From NCBI RefSeq assembly GCF_001758465.1, contig NZ_MJIC01000004.1, positions 1 to 64,000 of the forward strand: 64,000 nt of DNA, written 5' to 3'. Shown piece after piece: positions 55,998-64,000 of this stretch (its first letter is position 1; every line of letters starts with the position of its first letter). The stretch comes from Marisediminitalea lipolytica. Lineage in GTDB: Bacteria > Pseudomonadota > Gammaproteobacteria > Enterobacterales > Alteromonadaceae. Position numbers and translations under genes: made by a program. Under the pieces are notes generated by a model that saw only the letters and a program-made list of their open reading frames with translations, was not told where the DNA came from and did no database searches.

Positions 55998-56636
55998 ATG
56001 TACGAAAAGTTCAAAAAGATTTGCTTCTTTTTTTCGGGTTGGGTGATCTTATTGCCGCTAACCATCAGCGGCTGTGCCACCACGCCGCCGCAGGATACCA
56101 GTAATCTGTGCGAAATTTTTTACGAAAAAGAAGATTGGTACGATGCAGCTGCGGACATGCGGGATAAATGGGGCGTGCCCATTCACGTTCCTATGGCGAT
56201 GATGTACCAGGAAAGTTCGTTTCGCCATGATGCCTTACCACCCCGTGATTACGTCTTGTTTGGCCTGATCCCCTGGGGGCGGGTGAGTTCTGCCTATGGC
56301 TATTCTCAGGCCAAAACGCCGACCTGGAGTGATTACATGCGCGAAACCGGAAACTCCGGTGCTGATCGGGACGACTTTGAGGATGCCATGGATTTTATGG
56401 GCTGGTTTATCAGCAAAACCCATAAAATTAACGGCGTTTCCAAATGGGACGCTTACGCTCAGTATCTTAATTACCATGAAGGCTGGGGCGGCTACAAACG
56501 CAAAACCTATCTGAAAAAAGGCTGGCTGGTAAAAGTATCGCAAAAGGTAAAGGCCCGCTCCCTGCGCTATGCTACACAACTTAAAACCTGCGAAGAAGAC
56601 CTGCAAAAAAGCTGGTTCTGGAAGCTGTTTGATTAA
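55998..56636 (+). CDS. Transglycosylase SLT-like lipoprotein
   Basis: A 212-residue exported protein with a type II signal peptide: hydrophobic stretch and lipobox LTISGC (Cys26). The mature part resembles lytic-transglycosylase-like lipoproteins: the probable catalytic Glu is in MYQESSFRHDA (about 73-83), followed by GRVSSAYGYSQAK and YLNYHEGWGGYKRKTY. It would act on peptidoglycan at the outer membrane inner face. Its leader contains TTCCAGGGA, similar to part of the TonB-receptor leaders, but this may be chance. Confidence 0.82.
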   Translation: MYEKFKKICFFFSGWVILLPLTISGCATTPPQDTSNLCEIFYEKEDWYDAAADMRDKWGVPIHVPMAMMYQESSFRHDALPPRDYVLFGLIPWGRVSSAYGYSQAKTPTWSDYMRETGNSGADRDDFEDAMDFMGWFISKTHKINGVSKWDAYAQYLNYHEGWGGYKRKTYLKKGWLVKVSQKVKARSLRYATQLKTCEEDLQKSWFWKLFD

Positions 56637-56647
56637 TTATTTCACCT

Positions 56648-56728
56648 AAAAAAACAGGCGGGCACGGGCCCGCCTGATAGAAGTGGGATTCCGTCCAAGA
56701 CCGTAAAATTGCGGAAACCCAACAGGCA
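56648..56728 (-). ncRNA. Candidate Fur-regulated small RNA (RyhB-type arrangement)
   Basis: Read on the minus strand, TTGATA (56762-56757) and TAAAGT (56739-56734) form a promoter with a 17-base spacer (5/6 and 4/6 matches), and the -35 lies inside a perfect Fur palindrome. About 80 bases later comes a 9-bp GC hairpin, CAGGCGGGC-CCGT-GCCCGCCTG (56676-56655), followed by seven T (56654-56648). No open frame fits between, and no minus-strand gene lies close upstream. No sequence similarity to known RyhB is recognised. The boundaries are predicted. Confidence 0.45.
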
Positions 56729-56746
56729 TTTTTACTTTAATCTAAA

Positions 56747-56761
56747 TGATAATTATTATCA
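56747..56761. promoter_or_regulatory. Perfect Fur box
   Basis: TGATAAT-T-ATTATCA is a perfect 7-1-7 dyad and matches the Fur consensus TGATAATNATTATCA exactly. It overlaps the -35 of the minus-strand sRNA promoter and lies 163 bases before the DUF3149 gene on the plus strand. Confidence 0.82.
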
Positions 56762-56846
56762 ATAATAGATTTAAAACGCACTTATATTAGATTCCCCGCA
56801 TTCTTTTGATCCAGGTCATGATTTGCCGTACGGGGGCATTTTGATA

Positions 56847-56860
56847 TTGATTTGGATCAG
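56847..56860. promoter_or_regulatory. FNR/CRP-like site upstream of the DUF3149 gene
   Basis: TTGAT-TTGG-ATCAG matches FNR consensus TTGAT-N4-ATCAA with one mismatch. A weaker copy, TTGAT-CCAG-GTCAT, is at 56806-56819. The better site would be centred near -41 of a start at about 56895, the position of an activated FNR promoter. Confidence 0.5.
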
Positions 56861-56924
56861 CGTTTTTTTTCGTTCAGCAGCGCACACTATCACCATAGAA
56901 ACAGCAAATTAAAAGGTGATTATT

Positions 56925-57050
56925 ATGTGGTCAATGTTATTAAAAGATCCGGTGGTTTGGGGCTCTCTGCTTGGTATTTTTATCGTCTGTGTGATGATGG
57001 CGTACTATACCTACCTGTTTATCCACAACAGTGGCGACGATCATAAATAA
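56925..57050 (+). CDS. DUF3149-type small membrane protein (41 residues)
   Basis: A 41-residue protein: a short N-terminus (MWSMLLKDPVVWG), one membrane helix (SLLGIFIVCVMMAYYTYLF, about 14-32) and a hydrophilic tail rich in His and Asp (IHNSGDDHK). It resembles the DUF3149 family of tiny proteobacterial membrane proteins. AAAAGGTG is well spaced before the ATG. The function is unknown. The FNR-like and Fur sites upstream suggest expression tied to oxygen or iron, as for small respiratory-complex subunits. Confidence 0.75.
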   Translation: MWSMLLKDPVVWGSLLGIFIVCVMMAYYTYLFIHNSGDDHK

Positions 57051-57083
57051 GTAAACTGTGCGCTTGTAGCAAGCCTGGGGAGG

Positions 57084-57659
57084 CTAGCGCTTTTTACTGA
57101 AAGGAGACTCTATTTCAAGTAGCACTAATAGTGCGCCCTGACCGCCATATTCCAGGGGCGCCTGATGAAAAGCCATCACGCGGGGATGCTGGATCAGATA
57201 ATGGGGAAGTGCCTGCTTCAGGACACCTGATCCGACCCCGTGGACGATGCAAACACAGTCGATATGTTCTTGCCAAGCCGTGTGCAGCAGCGCGCCTAGT
57301 TCATGTTTAGCCTGAGCGCGGGTCATGCCGTGTAAATCAAGAATGTAGTCCGGCAAATAGTCGCCGCGGCGCAGCTGTTTCAGCTCGTAGCCCGGGACAT
57401 CCTGCCGACAATACCTTAGCGCACCTTCCGGTGGCACAAACCCTTCAAACGCATCAGAAAATTCAAAACTGGCCTGAGCCTGTCTGGTGGTCTTTTGCTG
57501 TCGTCTGATTTTTATTTCGGGCCTGCTCACCGGAGCGACATAGGTGTCTTGCTTAAGCGGTGCAATGCCTTTCATTTCCTGCTGAAACAAGGCCATATCA
57601 TCACTCTCAGGAGATGGCGGCGGCGTTTCGATTCGGGGAAATTTCGACTTAAATTTCAC
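57084..57659 (-). CDS. smrB: Smr-domain ribosome rescue nuclease SmrB
   Basis: A 191-residue protein with the Smr endonuclease domain (about 100-185; LDLHGMTRAQAKHELGALL and IVHGVGSGVLKQ), which cuts mRNA at collided ribosomes. The open frame extends to 57782, overlapping prmB. The GTG at 57659 is preferred because AGGAAG lies eight bases upstream and the product then matches the E. coli SmrB length (183) and its N-terminal ALFQQEMKGIAPLKQDT block. It is divergent from prmB, as in E. coli. Confidence 0.9.
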   Translation of the reverse strand: MKFKSKFPRIETPPPSPESDDMALFQQEMKGIAPLKQDTYVAPVSRPEIKIRRQQKTTRQAQASFEFSDAFEGFVPPEGALRYCRQDVPGYELKQLRRGDYLPDYILDLHGMTRAQAKHELGALLHTAWQEHIDCVCIVHGVGSGVLKQALPHYLIQHPRVMAFHQAPLEYGGQGALLVLLEIESPFSKKR

Positions 57660-57771
57660 AACATGAGCTTCCTGATAGCGATCCCGGTGATTTTGACCTA
57701 AATAAGCATGTCCGAAGCGGACAACATTATGTATCATACCAGCTTTCTGATTTCTGGACATTGTAGCCTGT

Positions 57772-58707
57772 ATGACCGACAAGTTTTACCTCGACGAAGC
57801 CATTTCTGATCTGCACAGCATCCTTGATATGGTGCGCTGGGCAGTAAGCCGGTTTAATGATGCAGAACTGTTTTATGGTCATGGCACGGATAACGCCTGG
57901 GACGAAGCGGTAAGCCTGGTTTTTTATGCTTTGCATTTACCCCACAGTTTAACCGCGCAAACGGGTGACGGTGTTTTTGCCGCACGACTCACAAAAAGTG
58001 AACGAACCAAGGTAGCCGAACTGGTGTTGCAGCGGGTGCAGACTCGCTTACCTTTGCCATACATTACGCACGAAGCCTGGTTTTGCGAGTTACCTTTTTA
58101 TGTAGACGAGCGGGTGCTTATTCCGCGTTCACCCTTCGCCGAGTTAATCCAACAGGAATTTGTGCCTTATTTACAGGACAAACCACAGCGTATTCTGGAT
58201 TTGTGTACCGGCGGCGGCTGTATCGCCATTGCGTTGGCATATGCGTTTGATGAGGCCGAAGTCGATGCGGTGGACATCAGCAGCGATGCTCTGGAAGTGG
58301 CAGAACTAAACATTCAGGAACACGGACTGGGTGGCAGAGTGATTCCGTTGTATTCGGATTTATTTGCCCAGCTGGAAGGCCAGAAATACGATTTAATCGT
58401 ATCCAACCCTCCTTATGTCGACAGCGAAGATATGGCTGATCTGCCGGTGGAATTCCAGCACGAGCCTGAGTTGGCCCTGGCGGCCGGAGACGACGGTCTG
58501 GATCTGGTCGAGATTATGATTGCACAGGCAGGTAATTATTTAACCGACAACGGCGTTATGTTTGTTGAGGTTGGCAACAGTCTGGTGCATATGGAAGCAA
58601 GATTCCCTGGACTCGCCATAGAGTGGGTCGAACTGGCACAAGGTGGCCATGGTATATTTGCTGTAACCAAAACAGCATTAGACAGTTATAACCAACAGGA
58701 AAAATAG
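57772..58707 (+). CDS. prmB: Ribosomal protein uL3 glutamine methyltransferase
   Basis: A 311-residue N5-glutamine methyltransferase acting on ribosomal protein L3. It has an N-terminal helical substrate-recognition domain (about 1-95), SAM motif [17 protein letters not shown] (about 142-157) and the diagnostic NPPY in [13 protein letters not shown]. The prmB-aroC order is conserved in gammaproteobacteria. It starts 4 bases before aroC ends the gap, so the two are likely cotranscribed. Confidence 0.95.
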   Translation: MTDKFYLDEAISDLHSILDMVRWAVSRFNDAELFYGHGTDNAWDEAVSLVFYALHLPHSLTAQTGDGVFAARLTKSERTKVAELVLQRVQTRLPLPYITHEAWFCELPFYVDERVLIPRSPFAELIQQEFVPYLQDKPQRILDLCTGGGCIAIALAYAFDEAEVDAVDISSDALEVAELNIQEHGLGGRVIPLYSDLFAQLEGQKYDLIVSNPPYVDSEDMADLPVEFQHEPELALAAGDDGLDLVEIMIAQAGNYLTDNGVMFVEVGNSLVHMEARFPGLAIEWVELAQGGHGIFAVTKTALDSYNQQEK

Positions 58708-58711
58708 AGAG

Positions 58712-59812
58712 ATGGCGGGTAACACTTTCGGTAAATTATTTACGGTATCAACCTTTGGTGAGAGTCACGGCATCGCACTGGGCGGTGTGGTAGACGGCTG
58801 TCCTCCGGGACTGGAACTGACCGAAGAAGACTTACAGGTAGATTTGGACCGACGTAAACCCGGGACCTCACGTTACACCACGGCTCGCCGTGAAGATGAC
58901 GAAGTACAAATCCTGTCCGGGGTATTTGAGGGGAAAACCACGGGGACCAGTATTGGCCTGTTGATTAAAAATAAAGATCAGCGCAGCCAGGATTATTCCA
59001 ATATTGCGGGCAGCTTCCGCCCGGGTCATGCCGATTATACCTACCAGCAAAAATACGGTTTTCGCGATTACCGCGGTGGCGGTCGTTCATCCGCACGTGA
59101 AACAGCTATTCGTGTTGCTGCCGGGGGCATTGCTAAAAAGTACCTTGAACAGGTTCACGGCATTAAAATTCATGGTTTCCTGTCGCAGCTGGGTCCCATT
59201 GCCATTGATACGATTGATTACAGTATTATCAACGAGAACCCGTTTTTCTGTCCGGATGCGTCTAAATTAGAAGCGCTGGATGAATACATGCGCGACCTGA
59301 AAAAATCCGGTGACTCCATTGGCGCTAAAGTTTCTGTAGTGGCGACTAATATGCCTGTTGGCCTGGGCGAACCGGTATTTGATCGTCTGGATGCCGACAT
59401 TGCCGGCGCGATGATGGGCATTAATGCGGTAAAAGGCGTGGAAGTGGGGGATGGCTTTGATGTGGTCACGCAAAAAGGCAGTGAGCATCGCGATACGCTC
59501 ACGCCAGAGGGCTTTACATCGAACCATTCAGGCGGTGTGCTTGGCGGCATTTCCACCGGGCAGGATTTGGTGGTTCATATGGCGCTTAAACCAACATCGA
59601 GTATTTCAGTGCCCGGACAAACCATTGATACAGAAGGCAATGCCATGGAAATTGTGACCAAAGGCCGCCATGATCCCTGTGTTGGTATTCGCGCTGTGCC
59701 TATCGCTGAGGCCATGCTGGCACTGGTATTAATGGACCATTGTTTACGTCATCGCGCGCAAAACGCGGCGGTTCACTGCACTACGCCGGTTATTCCGGGT
59801 TCAGTAAAATAA
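58712..59812 (+). CDS. aroC: Chorismate synthase
   Basis: FMN-dependent last enzyme of the shikimate pathway, producing chorismate for aromatic amino acids. Its 366 residues include the N-terminal signature [18 protein letters not shown], the RPGHADYTY block and the [12 protein letters not shown] loop for FMN and substrate binding. It lies 4 bases after prmB; the downstream MFS gene begins 24 bases later. Confidence 0.97.
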   Translation: MAGNTFGKLFTVSTFGESHGIALGGVVDGCPPGLELTEEDLQVDLDRRKPGTSRYTTARREDDEVQILSGVFEGKTTGTSIGLLIKNKDQRSQDYSNIAGSFRPGHADYTYQQKYGFRDYRGGGRSSARETAIRVAAGGIAKKYLEQVHGIKIHGFLSQLGPIAIDTIDYSIINENPFFCPDASKLEALDEYMRDLKKSGDSIGAKVSVVATNMPVGLGEPVFDRLDADIAGAMMGINAVKGVEVGDGFDVVTQKGSEHRDTLTPEGFTSNHSGGVLGGISTGQDLVVHMALKPTSSISVPGQTIDTEGNAMEIVTKGRHDPCVGIRAVPIAEAMLALVLMDHCLRHRAQNAAVHCTTPVIPGSVK

Positions 59813-59836
59813 TATGCTGAACCCGATGCTCCGTTA

Positions 59837-61030
59837 ATGGCGGCTTCTTCCAGCCGCCTTGCCATTTTAGCTCTTAGTCTTACTTACGCGCTGTATTTTG
59901 GTCAGTTAGGGGTTATCAATCCTTATCTGGGCGTATTTCTTGATGGGCGCGGATTTACCTCGGCTGAAATTGGTGAGTTGTTTGCGGTAATTACACTGGC
60001 TCGGATTATTGGCCCTTCATTGTGGGCCGGTGTGGCCGATCGCAGCGGTAAAATCCTGTTTATTTTACGCCTCGGCAGTGCCCTGACAGTGCTGAGCTTT
60101 ATTGGCGTATTCTGGGCCTATTCTTTTTGGACGCTGACCCTGGTAATGGGGCTCATGATGATGTTCTGGACGGCTGTGTTGCCACAGCTTGAAGTGCTTA
60201 CCTTACAGACCATTGAAGGCGATTCTAAGCGCTACGGTCGTATCCGGTTGTGGGGCAGTATTGGTTTTATTGTACTCACCGTGATAGTGGGTAAAGCGCT
60301 GGACTTTTTTTCTACAGATGCGCCCATTTATGCGTCGATGCTGGTGTTGATCGGTCTGTTTATTAGTAGCCTGGCGCTGACTCAGCCACAAAATACCGTG
60401 AGCAAAGCATCGGCGTCACTACGCATTATGCCTTTTTTACGAGACCGGGTGGCGTTGTTATTTTTACTGTCTAATGGTTTGTTGCAGTTGAGCTTTGGTG
60501 CGTACTACGGATTTTTTGCCTTGTATATGCGCGACCTGGGCTACTCAGGTATGCAAACTGGCCTGTTAATCGCGCTAGGTGTTGTAGTGGAAGTGGGCAT
60601 TTTTCTGGTAGCGCAGCGTTTAATTGCCCGCTTTGGCGTGTGGCGCCTGATGGTATTTTGCTTATTAGCTACCGGTGCCCGCTGGTTAGCACTGGGTACA
60701 CTGGCCGATATTTTCTGGCTGGTATTTTTCAGTCAGTTTATTCATGCCCTGAGTTTTGGTCTTAATCACTCTACCTCAATGCATTTTATCCATCACTATT
60801 TTCCGCCCCAGATTCAAGGTCGGATTCAGGCTGCCTATGTGAGTCTGGCATTTGGTCTGGGTGGGGCAATCGGCAATTACGTATCCGGCCGACTGTGGGA
60901 CCAAGGGACGGGGGCGACCCTGACTTTTGCGGTAGCGGCCGCCTGTGCAACGGTTGGCGGGTTGGTGTTACTGCTGGTATCTCCCCGACAAATGGCTGGT
61001 AAAGTAGACATCCCGGCTGCTAAGGCCTAA
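59837..61030 (+). CDS. MFS transporter, phenylpropionate-permease (PPP) type
   Basis: A 397-residue major facilitator with about 12 membrane helices and a HcaT-like start (LSLTYALYFGQLGVINPYLGVFLDGRGFT) of the PPP family of 3-phenylpropionate transporters, described here by its first helix only. The substrate is uncertain: many PPP-type genes are linked to aroC in this order and have no aromatic-catabolism role. It is close behind aroC and probably cotranscribed. Confidence 0.82.
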   Translation: MAASSSRLAILALSLTYALYFGQLGVINPYLGVFLDGRGFTSAEIGELFAVITLARIIGPSLWAGVADRSGKILFILRLGSALTVLSFIGVFWAYSFWTLTLVMGLMMMFWTAVLPQLEVLTLQTIEGDSKRYGRIRLWGSIGFIVLTVIVGKALDFFSTDAPIYASMLVLIGLFISSLALTQPQNTVSKASASLRIMPFLRDRVALLFLLSNGLLQLSFGAYYGFFALYMRDLGYSGMQTGLLIALGVVVEVGIFLVAQRLIARFGVWRLMVFCLLATGARWLALGTLADIFWLVFFSQFIHALSFGLNHSTSMHFIHHYFPPQIQGRIQAAYVSLAFGLGGAIGNYVSGRLWDQGTGATLTFAVAAACATVGGLVLLLVSPRQMAGKVDIPAAKA

Positions 61031-61063
61031 CCTGATAAAGCATCCGCTGACAGGGAGAGGAAC

Positions 61064-61915
61064 TTGAAGGCTAAATCTTATTGTGTGATGGTTTCTTTGG
61101 TATGGTGTTTAGCAGCATTAAAGCCGGCCCAGGCCGTTGATTTCGAAAGGTTTGCGCTGGTGATCGGCAATAATGATTACGCCGCAGCGCCGCTGGTTAA
61201 TGCCGTAAATGATGCCCGGGCAATGGCGGTTAAACTCGAGGCTCTCGGCTTTGCTGTAAGCCTGAGTACCAATGCGACGTCAGCGCAATTATCCGAGTCA
61301 GTAACGGCTTTTTATCATCAGGTAAACCAATCCGACGCCACCCAGACCCTCGCTGTGGTATTTTATGCCGGACACGCAGTGCAGCTGGACAGACAAAATT
61401 ACCTGGTCGCCACCGATAGCTTATTAGTCAGTAGTGCTGAGGATAACCGTGGTGTAAGCATAACCAGTCAGTCAGCCAGTCTGGCGCATTCGGCCTATGG
61501 TTTGTTTCCTTTAACCACCCTGTTTGCGCAGATGACGGGCAATCCCGGTAGTCACAATGTGTTGATCCTGGACGCCTGTCGGGATAATCCCTTCGAGTCA
61601 GCACAGTTGGACGAGGGCGCTCTGGTAAAAGGGTTGGCACCAGTTAAAGCGCCTACCGGTACGTTGATCGCCTATGCTACAGCCCCGGGTAGTGTCGCTC
61701 TCGATGGCGCCGGAGATAATGGCACTTATACCTATCATTTACTCAACGAACTGGACCAGATGGTGCCAGTGGAAGAGGTATTTAAAAACGTGCGAAAAAA
61801 AGTGGCCTATGAAACCCGGCGGCAACAGATCCCATGGGAGCATTCATCGTTACTTAGCGAAATCTACTTTAATCCGCCTTTAAATGATGCTTTACCGGAC
61901 ATGGTGTCGTTCTAA
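61064..61915 (+). CDS. Secreted caspase-like (metacaspase-type) peptidase
   Basis: A 283-residue protein with a signal peptide (about 1-24, ending PAQAV) and a caspase p20-like domain (about 28-250). The catalytic dyad is visible as His104 in FYAGHAVQLD and Cys172 in LDACRDNPF, and RFALVIGNNDY is the first strand. It starts with TTG 61064, supported by the strong GGGAGAGG eight bases upstream. Bacterial homologues cleave after basic residues, but the targets here are unknown. Its stop abuts the convergent barrel gene. Confidence 0.9.
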   Translation: MKAKSYCVMVSLVWCLAALKPAQAVDFERFALVIGNNDYAAAPLVNAVNDARAMAVKLEALGFAVSLSTNATSAQLSESVTAFYHQVNQSDATQTLAVVFYAGHAVQLDRQNYLVATDSLLVSSAEDNRGVSITSQSASLAHSAYGLFPLTTLFAQMTGNPGSHNVLILDACRDNPFESAQLDEGALVKGLAPVKAPTGTLIAYATAPGSVALDGAGDNGTYTYHLLNELDQMVPVEEVFKNVRKKVAYETRRQQIPWEHSSLLSEIYFNPPLNDALPDMVSF

Positions 61916-62698
61916 CTAAAAAACATAGGCCATACCGATATGCAAGCTCGTGATTTGTTCATCAGCGCCACGGAAAGTTTGCCCCTGATAGTGAATGTCA
62001 GTCTGGTAGGCGTTAATTTTTAACTTGCTCTGAAACACCAGCTGAGTCGACACCGGCAGGCTCCAGCCCAGAATAAAACTGTAGCCGTCCAAATCAGAAT
62101 TAACCCGCCCGGCTATATCATCAAACTCTATCTCATCGGGTTCTTCGTCATCGTCAGCATTGGCGCGAAACGCGTTATCCGCACTGAGCATGGCGTAGGC
62201 CAGTGATGCTGTGACAGACCCTGCATTAGCAAATCGCCAGGTGTAGCTTGCTCCTACGTAGGGGCCATTTTGAGCATAAGATTCGTTTACTGCCGCCGGC
62301 ACAGCCTGTTCGTCTTCACTTTCCCGGTCAATAAAACTGAGCTCGGTTTTACCGCGTTTGTAACCGATAAATACCGACCAGTGCTCATCTACCCGATAAC
62401 CTGCCGTGATATCAGTATCGGTGCGGTCAGCGTCACCGGTCTCTTCTTCTTCCGATAGGTCTCCAGCGCTAACGGATTGCCCGTGAGATGCAGACAATTG
62501 CCATCGGTTGCTGACTGCCCCAAACATCACACTGGCAGTAGGAAAATGCACTTCATGGTCGAGCTTTTCAGCAAATTCAAAGGTGCTGTAGCCCATACTG
62601 ACACCGCTGAGGTATCTGATTTTGTCGGTTTGCGCCTGGGCGTAGCCAGGCTGAAGAAGCAGTATCAGGGGTAAAACTGTCAGGCCATATCTTTTCAT
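61916..62698 (-). CDS. Outer-membrane beta-barrel protein, unknown function
   Basis: A 260-residue exported protein with a signal peptide (about 1-22, ending GYAQAQ). Alternating hydrophobic strands end in aromatic HIGMAYVF, the outer-membrane sorting signature. An acidic loop (DDDEEPDEIEFDD, about 178-190) and another at SEEEETGDADRTDTD may be exposed. I recognise no family; it could be a small porin or adhesion barrel. It is convergent with the caspase-like gene (adjacent stop codons). Confidence 0.7.
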   Translation of the reverse strand: MKRYGLTVLPLILLLQPGYAQAQTDKIRYLSGVSMGYSTFEFAEKLDHEVHFPTASVMFGAVSNRWQLSASHGQSVSAGDLSEEEETGDADRTDTDITAGYRVDEHWSVFIGYKRGKTELSFIDRESEDEQAVPAAVNESYAQNGPYVGASYTWRFANAGSVTASLAYAMLSADNAFRANADDDEEPDEIEFDDIAGRVNSDLDGYSFILGWSLPVSTQLVFQSKLKINAYQTDIHYQGQTFRGADEQITSLHIGMAYVF

Positions 62699-62916
62699 GA
62701 GGTTCTCATTGGTTGTCTGGTTGGTTACCCAAGTGGTGTAACCAGCCGGGGCAGGTTAGTTGGTACGATGAAATGGCTAAACTGCTGAAAAATCAACCAT
62801 ACTTCTAAACTAACTGTAGACGACATTTGGCCGGTGGTCGATATCGGCGGTGAAAAGCCGGTGAATTAAAGCGACCTAACCACCACAATTCCCGGCCAGA
62901 CACCTTTAAACTCGCT

Positions 62917-64000
62917 TTAACGAGGCAGTTTGCCTTGTACTCCCTCCACGTAAAAATCCATTTTACTGAGCGCGTCATCATTCATTACCGTCCCGGCTGG
63001 TACCCTGGTTTCGCCCTGCTGATCAAGTACAGGCCCGGTAAACGGGTGAAATGCGCCTGCTTTGATCTTTTCTTTTAAGCTTTCGATATGCGCCACAACC
63101 TTGGGTGGGATAGCTGGGTTAAGCGGTGCAAGAGTGGTCATATTTTCGCTGAATCCGGCCCACACCGATTCGGGTTTCCAACTACCGTCGAGGACCTGAT
63201 TTATTCGTTTCACGTAAAAATCATTCCATAAGTGCATTGGCGCTGTGAGGTGAGCGTTTTTGCCAAAACGTGACATGTCCGAGTGATAGCCTACTGCATA
63301 TACGCCGGCGGCTTCTGCGGCCTGAATAGAGGCCGGTGAGTTGGTATGTTGGGCGAGGACATCCGCGCCTTGCTGGATCAGGCTATCGGCGGCTTCTCTT
63401 TCTTTACCCGGATCGTACCAGGAATTAACCCACACTACATTGACAGTGGCATCAGGGATCACCGAGCGCATTCCCAGGGTAAAAGCATTGATACCCCGAA
63501 TGACCTCAGGAATAGGGTAAGCCGCGACATAGCCTGCTTGCTTTGATTTACTCATGTGGCCGGCAATGACACCGCTTAAATAGCGCCCTTCGTAAATTCG
63601 GTCAAAGTAGGTGCCCACATTGCGGGCTTGTTTATAACCGGAAGCATGTTCGAAAATGACTTTGGGATAACGCCGTGCCACCTTCTGGACGGCGTTCATG
63701 TAGCCAAATGAGGTAGGGAAAATCAGCTTATGCCCGGCGCGGGCTAATTGCATTAAAACCCTTTCCACGTCTGCTCCATCGGGAACGCTATCGACAACCG
63801 TGACTTCGATTTTATCGCCGAAGACGTCTTCCACATATTTGCGGGCCTGATCATGGGTATAAGAATACCCACTTTCGCCGGCAGGATGGACGTAAATAAA
63901 GGCCACTTTTAGCGGTGCGCTATTGGCCAGGGCCGAGAACATCAGCACCGACAGCCATACGATGCGGTGGGTGAGCCAGCGAAGGCGAGGGAGTACAGTA
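62917..64000 (-). CDS. BMP-family ABC transporter substrate-binding protein (partial at right edge)
   Basis: At least 343 residues of a basic-membrane-protein (PnrA/Med-like) periplasmic binding protein, a family that binds purine nucleosides or related ligands. The recognisable core begins PLKVAFIYVHPAGESGYSYTHD, shown only in part, and includes YAVGYHSDMSRFGKN. The frame is open to the window end: upstream of GTG 63948 it continues through a hydrophobic, arginine-preceded stretch (RLRWLTHRIVWLSVLMFSAL) that looks like the signal peptide. The true start therefore lies beyond position 64000. The ABC permease and ATPase genes are not in view. Confidence 0.9.
   Translation of the reverse strand, partial: TVLPRLRWLTHRIVWLSVLMFSALANSAPLKVAFIYVHPAGESGYSYTHDQARKYVEDVFGDKIEVTVVDSVPDGADVERVLMQLARAGHKLIFPTSFGYMNAVQKVARRYPKVIFEHASGYKQARNVGTYFDRIYEGRYLSGVIAGHMSKSKQAGYVAAYPIPEVIRGINAFTLGMRSVIPDATVNVVWVNSWYDPGKEREAADSLIQQGADVLAQHTNSPASIQAAEAAGVYAVGYHSDMSRFGKNAHLTAPMHLWNDFYVKRINQVLDGSWKPESVWAGFSENMTTLAPLNPAIPPKVVAHIESLKEKIKAGAFHPFTGPVLDQQGETRVPAGTVMNDDALSKMDFYVEGVQGKLPR

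Noticed and set aside
63946..63948. GTG 63948 as the true start of the BMP-family gene
   Set aside because: The same frame continues upstream through a signal-peptide-like stretch to the window edge, so the gene is partial.
1..64000. CRISPR arrays, prophage or integron signatures
   Set aside because: No regularly spaced repeats, cas genes, integrases or phage structural genes were seen.

Overview
The window looks like a stretch of chromosome from a marine-type gammaproteobacterium, most likely Alteromonadales (Alteromonadaceae). The reasons are several TonB-dependent receptors, a TonB2/TtpC-type energiser operon, a Shewanella-like homogentisate pathway, and conserved gammaproteobacterial gene orders (holD-rimI, smrB divergent from prmB and followed by aroC, prfB-lysS). 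The genus cannot be fixed from this sequence alone. I saw no prophage, CRISPR array or integrative element. The only mobile element is a small IS200/IS605-type insertion at the left edge.

Layout. 1-545: IS200-like element. 578-9080: aromatic and branched-chain amino-acid catabolism: phhA, tyrR, the operon hppD-hmgA-fahA-maiA, then a divergent Lrp-type regulator and a leucine-dehydrogenase-family gene. TyrR boxes precede phhA, tyrR and hppD, so phenylalanine to tyrosine to homogentisate to fumarate plus acetoacetate looks like one TyrR regulon. 9160-9556: SRP RNA and a ComFB-family protein. 10144-19232: two large TonB-dependent receptors with the same 13-nt ribosome-binding leader; the second is followed by a methyltransferase and a TPR/2OG-Fe(II) oxygenase. 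19703-24663: DUF3450-TtpC-ExbB-ExbD-TonB-TPR energiser operon. 24732-28675 (minus): tmcA and an unusual AraC-HDOD fusion regulator.

28800-32971: an orphan structured RNA candidate, then a TPP riboswitch controlling a thiamine-salvage operon (outer-membrane receptor, small thiamine-binding protein, PnuT-like permease, kinase). 33071-34108: tRNA-Trp, holD, rimI. 34121-42123: FadL-type porin, AraC regulator and a hydroxycinnamate (ferulate/p-coumarate) module of MFS importer, aldehyde dehydrogenase, hydratase-lyase and CoA ligase. 42315-51202: translation genes (prfC, argS, prfB with its programmed frameshift, lysS), an FMN reductase, and a minus-strand Hpt-pseudouridine synthase-ketopantoate reductase operon. 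51355-56636: M16 protease, gshA, transglycosylase-like lipoprotein.

56640-57050 is a compact regulatory locus. It has a perfect 7-1-7 Fur palindrome. On the minus strand the palindrome contains the -35 element of a good promoter, followed about 80 nt later by an intrinsic terminator, which is the layout of a RyhB-type iron-responsive sRNA. On the plus strand an FNR-like site precedes a 41-residue membrane protein. 57084-64000: smrB, prmB, aroC, an MFS transporter, a secreted caspase-like protein, a beta-barrel protein, and a BMP-family substrate-binding protein that runs off the right edge.

The most noteworthy unexplained signals are the Fur-linked sRNA candidate, the orphan RNA whose two hairpins carry the identical CCGTCAC loop, the visible switch mechanism of the TPP riboswitch, the AraC-HDOD fusion, and the receptor-methyltransferase-oxygenase cluster.
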